Shown piece after piece: positions 5,790 through 13,699 of a stretch of DNA of 21,113 nt. Source of the stretch: DATKCT01 sp035513055 (GTDB taxonomy: Bacteria > Verrucomicrobiota > Verrucomicrobiia > Verrucomicrobiales > DEV007); NCBI GenBank assembly GCA_035513055.1, contig DATKCT010000201.1, positions 1 to 21,113 on the forward strand, written 5' to 3'. Positions within the stretch are counted from its first letter, which is position 1. Each line of letters starts with the position of its first letter. The position numbers and the translations under genes were made by a program. The notes under the pieces are model-generated. The model saw only the letters and a program-made list of their open reading frames with translations, was not told the origin of the DNA and made no database searches.

Positions 5790-7091
5790 TCAGCGGGCCT
5801 CGAGCAAACCCTGCAATAGGCCCCAATCGAATTGCCTGACCTTGGCCTTGGTGGTGTACCTGGACTCAACCTCCCAAGTGAAAGTGCGAAAGACCTTATT
5901 GTCCGGGCGCTTCAATCCGCGCTGCATACTGAGCACGGAGTGAATGCCGGGCGCCTGGTGGCACTCGATACACGACTTGAGTTGCGTAATCGGCTCGGCG
6001 GGGCGCGCTCTCGGCGCGAAGGGGTCCTGGCCGTCACGCTCAAACGTGGCGAAGGGTTCGTCCGGTCCCACGGCGCGAAGTCCATGTTGGCCGGCAATGA
6101 GTTTCTGCCGATCGAGTATGAACTCATAAACGTCCTGTTCCCCAAAATCCCCTTTGAGGTTCGCCTCGCGCCCGGCCGGGATGCGACGATAGACGCGGAT
6201 TTGCACCAGTTCCGTGATCGGTGTGACGCGGACCTTCGCATGGCGATCGACGGCCAGGGCCCGCCGCACCATGGCCACCATCGTGCCGGTGGGAAATTGT
6301 TCTACAGCGCCCGGCTTCAAATCCTGCAAATATCGTTCTGTCACGGTCCGCTCGCCCGGCAGGCGCATGAAAATGGGATGGGCCGCCCGGCCGCCGCAGC
6401 CGGCAAAATGCTTTTGGGCCATCGGCATGGCTGTGATTTCATGAAAACGCACCCAGGGACCCGCCTCGTCCCAAAGGTCGGCGGGCAGGAACGGGCGCTC
6501 GGGGTGCGCCGGATCATGCGCGGCGGAAAACTCCTTTGATTGCACGGCCAGGCGATAATTATCCGGCAACGCGGCGATCTCTCGCTCCGGGAGGGCCAAC
6601 CGGCCGATGGCCTTCGCCAAGCGCTCGCGCAGGGCGATTGCCGCCGGTTCATGTTTTGACTTGAACACCCAGTCGTCAGGGTACCAGGCGACGTAGTCGA
6701 AGGCGGCCCAGAGGTCACGCTGCAAGAGGAGCTGCGGCAGAGGGTGAGCGGCGGAAATCCTATCGGGAGCGGCCAGCAATTCGTCGAGGACGCTCAGCGC
6801 GCGGTGGCGCGTCTCTCCTTCCAGCAGATAGGTGCCGCCGTGGTAGAGCAGCGGGTCAGTGGTATGCGCGTGGCGCGACCCGTCGGCTGCCTGACGCACA
6901 AACAGCGTTTCATGGGCGCGATTCCAGGGATCATTGGCGTCGCCGGGATAGGGATGCAGAAGCGCCTTATCGGCACTTGCATCGCCCCGCGGTTCCGCTC
7001 CCCAGAGAGGGCCGGCGATGCACAGCGCACTGGCCGCCGCGCCGATCCACAGCGCGCAGGCAACTGTTCTAACAGGCAGATAAGACCACAT
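5790..7091 (-). CDS. Secreted single-heme c-type cytochrome-like protein
   Basis: 433 residues. The N-terminus (about 1-31) is a signal peptide ending WGA, so export to the periplasm is expected. One CIECH heme-binding motif lies at residues 374-378 in a C-terminal segment. The remaining 340 residues are rich in Trp, His and Arg and show no family I recognise. Secreted proteins of this kind, with a long unknown domain before one CxxCH, occur in Planctomycetes and Verrucomicrobiota; whether this one carries electrons, senses or degrades something is unknown. A Shine-Dalgarno-like AGGGGG lies about 8 bases before the ATG and supports the start. It is transcribed alone, divergently from the cysteine desulfurase. 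Confidence 0.75.
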   Translation of the reverse strand: MWSYLPVRTVACALWIGAAASALCIAGPLWGAEPRGDASADKALLHPYPGDANDPWNRAHETLFVRQAADGSRHAHTTDPLLYHGGTYLLEGETRHRALSVLDELLAAPDRISAAHPLPQLLLQRDLWAAFDYVAWYPDDWVFKSKHEPAAIALRERLAKAIGRLALPEREIAALPDNYRLAVQSKEFSAAHDPAHPERPFLPADLWDEAGPWVRFHEITAMPMAQKHFAGCGGRAAHPIFMRLPGERTVTERYLQDLKPGAVEQFPTGTMVAMVRRALAVDRHAKVRVTPITELVQIRVYRRIPAGREANLKGDFGEQDVYEFILDRQKLIAGQHGLRAVGPDEPFATFERDGQDPFAPRARPAEPITQLKSCIECHQAPGIHSVLSMQRGLKRPDNKVFRTFTWEVESRYTTKAKVRQFDWGLLQGLLEAR

Positions 7092-7665
7092 GATGCGTCC
7101 CCCTGGCGAAGCGTGTTACTGCTCGCGTCCGCGTTTGACCACCAGGCTGCGGTTCACCCGTTTCGGGCCTTTCATCACGGGGAAGCCGAGAATAGCGCTC
7201 TGAAGGGGTGAAACAAGCCAAAAGCGGCGGAAAATGGCCGGGAAAGCAGGATTCTCGCCTGACTGCCGGCGAGGCAGCGCCGGAGGCGGTTTTGGCGCTT
7301 GCGGAAGCAAAGCCCGCCCACCGAGCTTCCAACCGTCACGGTTCTTGACCGCGCTAACGCATAAGCACTTTGCCGAGGTCTGTGAACAGAGGAGGGTCGC
7401 GCCCCGCGACTGGTCTTCCCCGCTCTCCAGGAGTCAGGGCTGGTGGGCGTTCAGAACGTGTTGCCTGAAGGTGTTTTGAAGGCACAAGGGGAAGCGGTCT
7501 CTGGCCTCTCATCCACTTTCTTCCGCCTCCTTGTATCCGCTCGGCAGATCAGGAGTTCTGAAACTGGCGGCCCGAATCTCTCGATTTCCACACCTCGTGC
7601 CGGTTCTCAGCGAGAGAATGGTGGAAAAGGGCTCCGAGGCGGTGTTTCTTTTACCGCGACCTTTC
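7092..7665. other. Divergent intergenic region, no gene seen
   Basis: 574 bp between two divergent genes. Short frames exist on both strands, but their translations look random and none has start context. It must hold the promoters for both neighbours, but I see no strong -35/-10 pair. A few short GC hairpins lie around 7250-7300 with no clear role. Confidence 0.4.
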
Positions 7666-8850
7666 ATGTCCGTCTCGTTCGCCTATTTTGATCATCATGC
7701 GACGACGCCGCTGTGCCTGGAGGCGCGCGAAGCCTGGCTTCGGGCGCATTCGGAGGCGTGGATGAACCCTTCGAGCTTGTATCCATCCGCGGGACGCAGC
7801 CGGCGACTGCTCGAGGAGGCCCGCGAGGAATGCGCGGAACTCCTCGGTTGCGAGCCCGCACGGATCGTTTTCACCTCCGGCGCGACGGAGGGAAACAACG
7901 CGGTCCTCCGCTGGGCCGCTTCACGGGGAGGACGCGCAGTCCTCAGCGCGGTGGAGCATCCTGCGGTCCGGGAACCGGCCTGGCAGTTCTTCGGTGATGG
8001 GGGCGTTTGCGAGCTGCCGGTGGACGAGAAAGGCGTGGTGCTTGCGGACGTGCTGCGGGCCGAGTTGGAAACGCCGGGAACCAAGCCCGCCGTGGTCAGC
8101 GTGATGGCCGCAAACAACGAGACCGGAGTGCTGCAGGCTTGGCGGGAGACGGCGGCGCGGTGCGCGGAACACGGCGTGCCCTATCATTGCGATGCAGCCC
8201 AGTGGATCGGGAAACGGCCCGCTGCGGGATTGGCGGAGTGCGCGTGGGTCACGCTGAGCGCCCACAAGTTCGGCGGGCCGAAGGGCGTGGGAGTGCTGAT
8301 CATTCCGGCGGGAACCTTCTCGCCGCTCCGGTTGCGTGCGGGCGGGCCCCAGGAGTCGGGTCACCGGGCTGGAACGGAGGACTACCCAGGGGTCGCCGCG
8401 ATGGCGGCGGCCCTGGCGGCGCGGGCGGGCTGGGCAGCAGACGAGCAGGCCCGGGCCAAGGCATCCGCATGGCGCGATGCGTTTGAAAGCCGGCTGATGA
8501 AACATCTCCCCGGCACCCAGGTGGTTGGCTCGGGAGCGCTGCGGTCGGAGACCGTCTCCATGGTGATCGTTCCGCGTCACCCCCAACTCAAATGGGTGAC
8601 CCGGCTGGGAGAACGCGGATTCTGCGTGTCCACCGGCTCGGCTTGCAGCTCGGGCAAGGGGAACCCGTCACCGGTGCTGCAGGCCATGGGCATTGACGCC
8701 GAGGCGATGGGGCGGGCCCTGCGGTTCAGCGCGGGACCGGAGACGGTCGAGGCGGACTGGGAGGGTCTTCTCGAAGCCCTGCTGGATGTGTGGGAAGTGC
8801 TTGAATCGGGAGTTCGCGACCGGCCGAAGGTCGATCTCAGCCGGCTTTGA
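7666..8850 (+). CDS. Cysteine desulfurase (NifS/IscS type)
   Basis: 394 residues, a fold-type I PLP enzyme that takes sulfur from cysteine and passes it on as persulfide for Fe-S, thiamine, tRNA or lipoyl chemistry. Seen: the N-terminal FDHHATTPL, SGATEGNN (71-78) for phosphate binding, His98, Asp176 in HCDAAQ, the PLP lysine K201 in SAHKFGGPKG, RAGTED, and the active-site loop STGSACSSGKGNPSPVL with Cys327. All catalytic residues are present. The ATG at 7666 is chosen because the family starts a few residues before the DHHATTP motif; the frame stays open upstream to 7531 but looks noncoding. No iscU or nifU is adjacent. It converges on an operon with several predicted Fe-S proteins and a lipoyl-carrier-like protein, which makes sulfur supply to them plausible but unproven. 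Confidence 0.93.
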   Translation: MSVSFAYFDHHATTPLCLEAREAWLRAHSEAWMNPSSLYPSAGRSRRLLEEAREECAELLGCEPARIVFTSGATEGNNAVLRWAASRGGRAVLSAVEHPAVREPAWQFFGDGGVCELPVDEKGVVLADVLRAELETPGTKPAVVSVMAANNETGVLQAWRETAARCAEHGVPYHCDAAQWIGKRPAAGLAECAWVTLSAHKFGGPKGVGVLIIPAGTFSPLRLRAGGPQESGHRAGTEDYPGVAAMAAALAARAGWAADEQARAKASAWRDAFESRLMKHLPGTQVVGSGALRSETVSMVIVPRHPQLKWVTRLGERGFCVSTGSACSSGKGNPSPVLQAMGIDAEAMGRALRFSAGPETVEADWEGLLEALLDVWEVLESGVRDRPKVDLSRL

Positions 8851-8905
8851 CAAGAGCCGGACGGGAAGGTAGGTCCCTTATTCGATACCGAGTAGATGCC
8901 GCACC

Positions 8906-9121
8906 ATGATGAACCGGGAGGAAGCCATTCAGCAAATTCAGGAATCCTGCAAGGCTATCGCCTTACAGATGATGAAGGTTCACCCCGCAGTTGGGGCGCT
9001 CGGAGACGCGGAAACCCAAGCCGACGTGCTTAAGGCCGCACACGCGCTCACCGTCGAGCTGGAGACCATCAAGAAGAAGCTGATCCGTTTGCAGAAGCGG
9101 GACGACTCCAGCGAGCTGTAA
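8906..9121 (+). CDS. Small helical protein of unknown function
   Basis: 71 residues, highly charged and predicted mostly helical, with the pattern NREEAIQQIQESCKAIALQMM, then GDAETQADVLKAAHALTVELETIKKKL and a basic-acidic tail. There are no membrane segments and only one cysteine. It starts 55 bp after the desulfurase stop and could be cotranscribed with it. Two ATGs (8906 and 8909) are adjacent; neither has a clear Shine-Dalgarno. The last 53 bp overlap the 3' end of the convergent terpene cyclase gene. The amino-acid pattern is protein-like rather than a shadow, but I cannot name a family. Confidence 0.55.
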   Translation: MMNREEAIQQIQESCKAIALQMMKVHPAVGALGDAETQADVLKAAHALTVELETIKKKLIRLQKRDDSSEL

Positions 9122-10964
9122 CTTTGAGCGCCGCGAGAGCGCCCATGGTCCAGACCAGGGGGTAGAGCTTCTCGAAGTACCAGAGTTTGGCGAAGTAGAA
9201 GCCGACGGGAGCCGCCGGAAAGGTTGCGCCTTCCTGGGTCGCACCCGTCAGGTAGGCGGCTCCCCGGGTGAGGACATGCGAAGGCGGCGAAGAACTGGTC
9301 CGGTCTTCGGCGCGGGCGAGCGCTGCCAGGGCCAGCGCGCTCTCCTCGACAGACGAGGGTCCTTCCTCTCCGGAGCCCCAGCCTCCGTCCGGGTTTTGCA
9401 CGCGCTGGAGATAGTCGAGTCCCTGTTGTAACGCGGACTCGAGCCTGTGATCCTCGAGAGCGGTCGCGCCGAGATCGAGGAGCGCCAACGTCACCTGTGC
9501 AGTGCCGTAGACGGGGTTTGCTTCGTCGTGCCGGTGCTGATTGCCGAACCAGAGAGGTTTCCAAGATCCGTCCGCGGACTGCGTGCGGTTCAGGTAGCGG
9601 GCAGCGCGCCGGAGGGCCTTTTCCACACGCTGGCGCAGCGGCTCCGGGAGATCCTCACGCCAGACGATCCAGGCACGCAGGGCATGGGCCGTGATGTCGG
9701 GGCTGGAACGATCGAAGGGGAGCGTTCCCCATCCGCGGCAGAAGGTGGGGACGCCTCCGTCGCGGTTTTGCAGTCCGAGCAGCCAAGCGACGCCGGCCGC
9801 CGCAGCCGGGCGGATCTTCGCGGAGTGCGGAGTTCCCGGACCCCCGAGGCGGCGGAGGGCCAACAGAGCGCCGGCTGTGTCGTCGGAGTCGGGGACGCCG
9901 CCGGGCAAGTCCGTCCAGGCCCAGCCGCCGGGTTCAGCTCTGGTGTAGGAGTGAACCGTGCTGTGTTGCCGGCGCAGGAGCCACTCTAGCACTCTCTCAC
10001 GTTCTTCGGCGTCAAACGGGAGCGGATCGTCCAGGTTTTTGATCGAAAGGGTGGTTACCCAAGTGGCGAGATTCGTGTCGATGGGCCAAGAGCCGTCGGG
10101 CCGCACGGAAGCCTTGAGAAAGCGGAGCGCTCGTTCCACGACCGGGTGATGGCCCTGTCCGGAGGAGGCGAGAGCCATCGCGACGAAGCTGGTTAGGGGC
10201 GTGGCTTCGAGGAATCCTCCATTTTCTGGCTGAATCCGGTCGAGGAGAGCGGAGGCGTTTGGCCAGGCGGCCTGACGCACCTTTCTCCAGGGGAGTGCGG
10301 GAGGGGCGTGATGGAAGCGGGCATAACCGATGGCGATGAGCGCCGGCAACGCATAACTGACGACCGGGAGCCGCAGCGCCCCGAACCAGGAACGTGGGAG
10401 AACAGCCAGTTCGAATGGGAGAGGAAGCACGTTGTTCCAGGCCGCGCGGCGATTGGGTCCGAGCAGTCCGCCGATGGCGCAGGCCATCAGGATGGGGACG
10501 GAGAAGGTGCGGTCCTTTCCGTAGCGGGCGACGACCGCACGCCGGATGTCCTCGGGCCGCATGGAACCGGCGCGTTGAGAAAACCAGGCGTCTGCGGCCG
10601 TTGCAAGCGGGTCGTCCGCGGGGCGGCCCATGGCCAATGCGGCGCGGCAGAGCAGGGTGGTCGAGATGTTCGAGAAGGAAACGATGGTGTCGCCCCAGCC
10701 GCCGCCGGGATTCACGTGGCGTTCGAGCCAGGAGAGGCCTTTGGCGATGAGTCCAGCGTGGGCATCGGCATCGACTGTCGCCAAAGCGATGACGGCGGTG
10801 GCGGTGGAAAGGGCGGACGACGAGAGTTCTCCCTCCCAGTAGCCGGCCTCGTTGCGCTCGGCCAGCAGCCGCTTGCGCGTTCGCTCGAGGGTGCGGTCGA
10901 CGGAGGCTGCGAGGTCAACGAGCGAAGGAATCGATTTAGGGGGCTGAGCGGTGGGTCGATTCAC
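9069..10964 (-). CDS. Class II terpene cyclase of the squalene-hopene cyclase superfamily
   Basis: 631 residues, near full length for squalene-hopene cyclases. Several QW-like repeats are visible: GYWEGEL (41-47), GGGWGD (87-92), GSWPIDTN (291-298), GGWAWTD (346-352), GSWKPLW and GGWGSGEEGPSSVEES near the C-terminus. The acid motif is DSDD (359-362) in VPDSDDTAG, the site that protonates the terminal double bond in this superfamily, so activity is likely. The product cannot be read off; its neighbour makes linear polyprenyl diphosphates and no squalene synthase is visible, so squalene may not be the substrate. The start is GTG at 10964, 16 bp after the preceding gene's stop. It is the last gene of the operon and overlaps a convergent small gene by 53 bp. 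Confidence 0.85.
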   Translation of the reverse strand: MNRPTAQPPKSIPSLVDLAASVDRTLERTRKRLLAERNEAGYWEGELSSSALSTATAVIALATVDADAHAGLIAKGLSWLERHVNPGGGWGDTIVSFSNISTTLLCRAALAMGRPADDPLATAADAWFSQRAGSMRPEDIRRAVVARYGKDRTFSVPILMACAIGGLLGPNRRAAWNNVLPLPFELAVLPRSWFGALRLPVVSYALPALIAIGYARFHHAPPALPWRKVRQAAWPNASALLDRIQPENGGFLEATPLTSFVAMALASSGQGHHPVVERALRFLKASVRPDGSWPIDTNLATWVTTLSIKNLDDPLPFDAEERERVLEWLLRRQHSTVHSYTRAEPGGWAWTDLPGGVPDSDDTAGALLALRRLGGPGTPHSAKIRPAAAAGVAWLLGLQNRDGGVPTFCRGWGTLPFDRSSPDITAHALRAWIVWREDLPEPLRQRVEKALRRAARYLNRTQSADGSWKPLWFGNQHRHDEANPVYGTAQVTLALLDLGATALEDHRLESALQQGLDYLQRVQNPDGGWGSGEEGPSSVEESALALAALARAEDRTSSSPPSHVLTRGAAYLTGATQEGATFPAAPVGFYFAKLWYFEKLYPLVWTMGALAALKVTARWSRPASANGSASS

Positions 10965-10980
10965 TGCGAAGAGAACGCGG

Positions 10981-11871
10981 TCACAGCGAGAGATGGCCGA
11001 GGGCCAGCAATCCGTAGTAGGTGTATTCCACGTCCAGGGTATCGTCCTCCCAGCTTCCGTAAAAGCCGCCTTCGGCCGTCCACAGGGTGTCGATGAAATC
11101 CAGGCAGGGTTCCCGGAGGTAGGTTAGGCCGGCCTGCACGCTGTCGAGGGTGTGCAGACCCACGGCCGTACTGAGCAGGTCGGGGAGCGGCGCGCCGGGG
11201 AAAGGGACGAACCCCCCGGCGGCAGGGTGCAAACACGAGCGAATGAAAGGTTCTGTGCCCCGGGGGACAGGGAGCCGGAGCAGACGGTAGACGGCTGTCG
11301 CGGCGGCGGTGGAGGCGATGTTGGCAATCCGGAATTGACGGTCGTTTGCCCAGCCGCCTCCGGTTTGTTCGAGGGCGCGAAGACACCTGGCCACGCCTTC
11401 CGGCTTCTGCGGAAGGCGATGGTGATCTGAGTAAGCGCCGCAGGCCAGGAAACACGCGTAGGCGGAACCTGTGTCAGCCCCGGGTTCGGATTGGTAGCCT
11501 CCATCCGCGGAGCGGTGGCTCTCGATCCGGCCGAAGAGCGGCTCGAGCGCCATGACAGGCTCTCGAGCCGCCTGAGCGGAAATCGCTGAAGCGAGCCGGG
11601 TGAGAGCGCAGACGTGGACGAGATCGAGGGTGGCGGGATCGAAGGAACCGAGAAAGGAAATCAGCCCGCTGGGCAGCTCTGCGCGGAGAGCGGTTAGGGC
11701 GTCGACCGCGAAAGAGGTGTAGTAGAGATCCGGTTTGCCTTCGCGATCGCCGAACCCGCCCTCCGGCCGTTCCGTGGACCGCACGAAGTCTTCGATCCGG
11801 CGGCTCGCCTCTTCTCCGAGCAGCGCGGGCGCAAGCCGCGCGACCTGCAACATTTCCAGGCGCAGGGACAT
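10981..11871 (-). CDS. Prenyltransferase-beta / cyclase-like alpha-toroid protein
   Basis: 296 residues made of about five alpha-toroid repeats, each marked by a GGF, GGY or GGW turn (GGFGDREG at 38-45, GGYQSE, GGGWAND, GGFVPFPG, GGFYGSW). Spacing and motifs such as PDLYYTSFAVDAL and LDVEYTYYGLLALG are closer to protein prenyltransferase beta subunits than to a full cyclase, and the protein is about half a cyclase in length. The Asp-x-Cys and His zinc ligands of protein prenyltransferases are not apparent: the final repeat reads DVEYTYY where DxxHTxx is expected. A DxDD acid is also lacking. It may bind or present an isoprenoid, or pair with the larger cyclase downstream. It lies between the polyprenyl synthase gene (25 bp) and the cyclase gene (16 bp). 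Confidence 0.75.
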   Translation of the reverse strand: MSLRLEMLQVARLAPALLGEEASRRIEDFVRSTERPEGGFGDREGKPDLYYTSFAVDALTALRAELPSGLISFLGSFDPATLDLVHVCALTRLASAISAQAAREPVMALEPLFGRIESHRSADGGYQSEPGADTGSAYACFLACGAYSDHHRLPQKPEGVARCLRALEQTGGGWANDRQFRIANIASTAAATAVYRLLRLPVPRGTEPFIRSCLHPAAGGFVPFPGAPLPDLLSTAVGLHTLDSVQAGLTYLREPCLDFIDTLWTAEGGFYGSWEDDTLDVEYTYYGLLALGHLSL

Positions 11872-11896
11872 GCGGCTAACTGCGTGAGCCTCCGGT

Positions 11897-13669
11897 TCAG
11901 GCTCCGGCGGCCGCGGGACTCACTTCGACTCGGAATGCGGTGTCCTCCGGAACCCGGTGTTCGACTGAGACGCCATTCCGCTCCTCGAACTCGTGACACC
12001 AACCTTTGATCTCCAGGTCGTTGAAGATTTTGCCCATCACCCGGCGGAGGAGCCCTTTGAGCGTCGGATTTTCCAGGTCCTGTAAGGAGCGCACCGCCTG
12101 TTCTTTGTACGTCTCCAGCAACAGGAGGCACTTCTCATCGGCTTGAACTTCGTGGATGAGCCGGCGGATCCTGTGTGGGGCGAGTTCGGCTAACGACTCG
12201 TGTCGCCAAAGCGATTCCAGGAGGTCGCGTTCGTTGCCACGCGCTTTCTCCCGGGCGACGGCGAGGAGGATCGACGGCCGCATTTGTTCCATGGCGCTTT
12301 CTCCGGCGTCCGCGGCGAGGTCGTCCATGTCGTCGCGAATTTGGTAGGCGATTCCCAGATTTTCGGAGAAGGACTCGATGACCGCCTCGACGTCCGAGAG
12401 GGCTCCGGCATATGCGGCTCCCAGCTTGAGGGCGACCTCGAAGGCGGGCGCCGTTTTCCGGCGGAAAATCTCGAGGACTTGCGCGGGTTTGAGGGCTCCC
12501 GGGTTTCGCGCCCACATCAGCTCGGCTCCTTGGCCGCGGCAGAGTTCGCGCTGGCCGCGGGCCGCAGCGAGGATCATCTCGTTTTTTTGTTCGGCGCTCG
12601 CTGCGCTCTCGGCGAGGAGGCGGTAACCTTCGCCGATGAGGAGGTCGCCGGCGTTGAGGGCGAGGGGGACGCCGTGTTCCGCGTGCAGCGCGGGCTGGTC
12701 GTAGCGGAAATCGTCGTCGTCCTCGATGTCGTCGTGGATCAGCGAGGCCTTGTGGAAACATTCCACGGCCACGGCGATCTTCCGCAGATCCTCGGGGAGC
12801 GGTTCGCTAGGGTTTTTGCGGAGCGCTTGGAAGGCGGCGACGGCCAGGAAGGGCCGCCAGCGTTTGCCGGCGCGGGCAAGCCAGGTGCGGGCCAGCTCCT
12901 CCTGCGGGCCGGAGGCCGGGCCGAGCACGGCATCGAGCGCGGCAGGTTCAAACCACGTGCGCACCTCTTCGTGGAGGGCGTTGAGATTCAGGCGGAACGA
13001 GCGGTCTTCCGAGGTGAGATGCAAGTATTCCCAAACCCAGTCGATATCGACGGTGGTGTTGATGCAGTCGTCTTGCAGGAGTGGCACGGCGATAGCCGGA
13101 ATGGCCGCGGCTTCGACGTAGGGAAACGTTCTTTCCAGCACGGGCAGGCAGGAGATCCCGACAATCGCCTCGATCTTTCCGGTCTGGATAAGGGACATGA
13201 CGACGGCTGAGCCCTCGGCCACTAGCACGGCGTAACCGAGCCGCTCGGCTTCGTTCTGAAAATCCTGGATCGTGCAGAGACCGCATTGTTTGCAGAGCAG
13301 GCCGAATTCGTCGAACGGAGCCGGACATTTCTCTTCTACCCGGAGGCACTTGGGCATGAGGAGGAGGCGGCGCTCGTAGGGAATGGCGGCGAGCGTGTCC
13401 CGCCACATCTCGTTGTTAAGGCAGACAGCGGTGTAGTGCAGGTAGAGTTCGTCGAGCCCGGTCTCGGCCAGGATGCGGCGTGCGTGCACCTCCAATTCGT
13501 CCAGGGGCATGGGCGGCACCGGTCGTTCCCGGGCGACGTATCCGCGGATGCAGGCGAGGACGCGATCTCTCTCCGCTTTGGTTTGCGGTATGTTCTTCTT
13601 GGGCGGGCGGAAGCGGGCCGTGGTGGGAGGAACGAGCCTGGGAAGTTTGAAGGTCGGGATATCGGACAT
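11897..13669 (-). CDS. DUF116 domain fused to a polyprenyl diphosphate synthase
   Basis: 590 residues. Residues about 55-215 are DUF116: LLLMPKCLR (C108), then C115, C126, C129 and C132 in KCPAP...GLLCKQCGLC, YAVLVAEGSAVV, AIVGISCLPVL (C174) and VPLLQDDC (C202). The cysteine spacing suggests an Fe-S or metal site. Residues about 255-560 are an all-alpha prenyl synthase with GKRWRP (268-273), the first Asp-rich motif DDIEDDDD (313-320), KT at 405-406 and the second motif DDMDD (446-450). All catalytic residues are present. Small residues (Ala308, Ser309) at positions -5 and -4 before the first motif suggest a product of GGPP length or longer. The fusion puts chain synthesis and the DUF116 redox or metal function in one polypeptide. 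The downstream toroid gene starts 25 bp after its stop. Confidence 0.85.
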   Translation of the reverse strand: MSDIPTFKLPRLVPPTTARFRPPKKNIPQTKAERDRVLACIRGYVARERPVPPMPLDELEVHARRILAETGLDELYLHYTAVCLNNEMWRDTLAAIPYERRLLLMPKCLRVEEKCPAPFDEFGLLCKQCGLCTIQDFQNEAERLGYAVLVAEGSAVVMSLIQTGKIEAIVGISCLPVLERTFPYVEAAAIPAIAVPLLQDDCINTTVDIDWVWEYLHLTSEDRSFRLNLNALHEEVRTWFEPAALDAVLGPASGPQEELARTWLARAGKRWRPFLAVAAFQALRKNPSEPLPEDLRKIAVAVECFHKASLIHDDIEDDDDFRYDQPALHAEHGVPLALNAGDLLIGEGYRLLAESAASAEQKNEMILAAARGQRELCRGQGAELMWARNPGALKPAQVLEIFRRKTAPAFEVALKLGAAYAGALSDVEAVIESFSENLGIAYQIRDDMDDLAADAGESAMEQMRPSILLAVAREKARGNERDLLESLWRHESLAELAPHRIRRLIHEVQADEKCLLLLETYKEQAVRSLQDLENPTLKGLLRRVMGKIFNDLEIKGWCHEFEERNGVSVEHRVPEDTAFRVEVSPAAAGA

Positions 13670-13699
13670 CGGCGATAGCGGTGACGGATTACGTGGGGG

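Noticed and set aside
7116..7175. 19-residue minus-strand peptide frame upstream of the cytochrome-like gene
   Set aside because: Basic and protein-like, but too short to support without conservation data.
7531..7665. Upstream extension of the cysteine desulfurase by 45 codons
   Set aside because: The family starts right before the DHHATTP motif and the extra segment has no protein-like pattern.
12200..13210. 336-codon open frame on the plus strand opposite the DUF116-synthase gene
   Set aside because: Antisense shadow of a gene with clear catalytic motifs in GC-rich DNA; its translation has no recognisable pattern.
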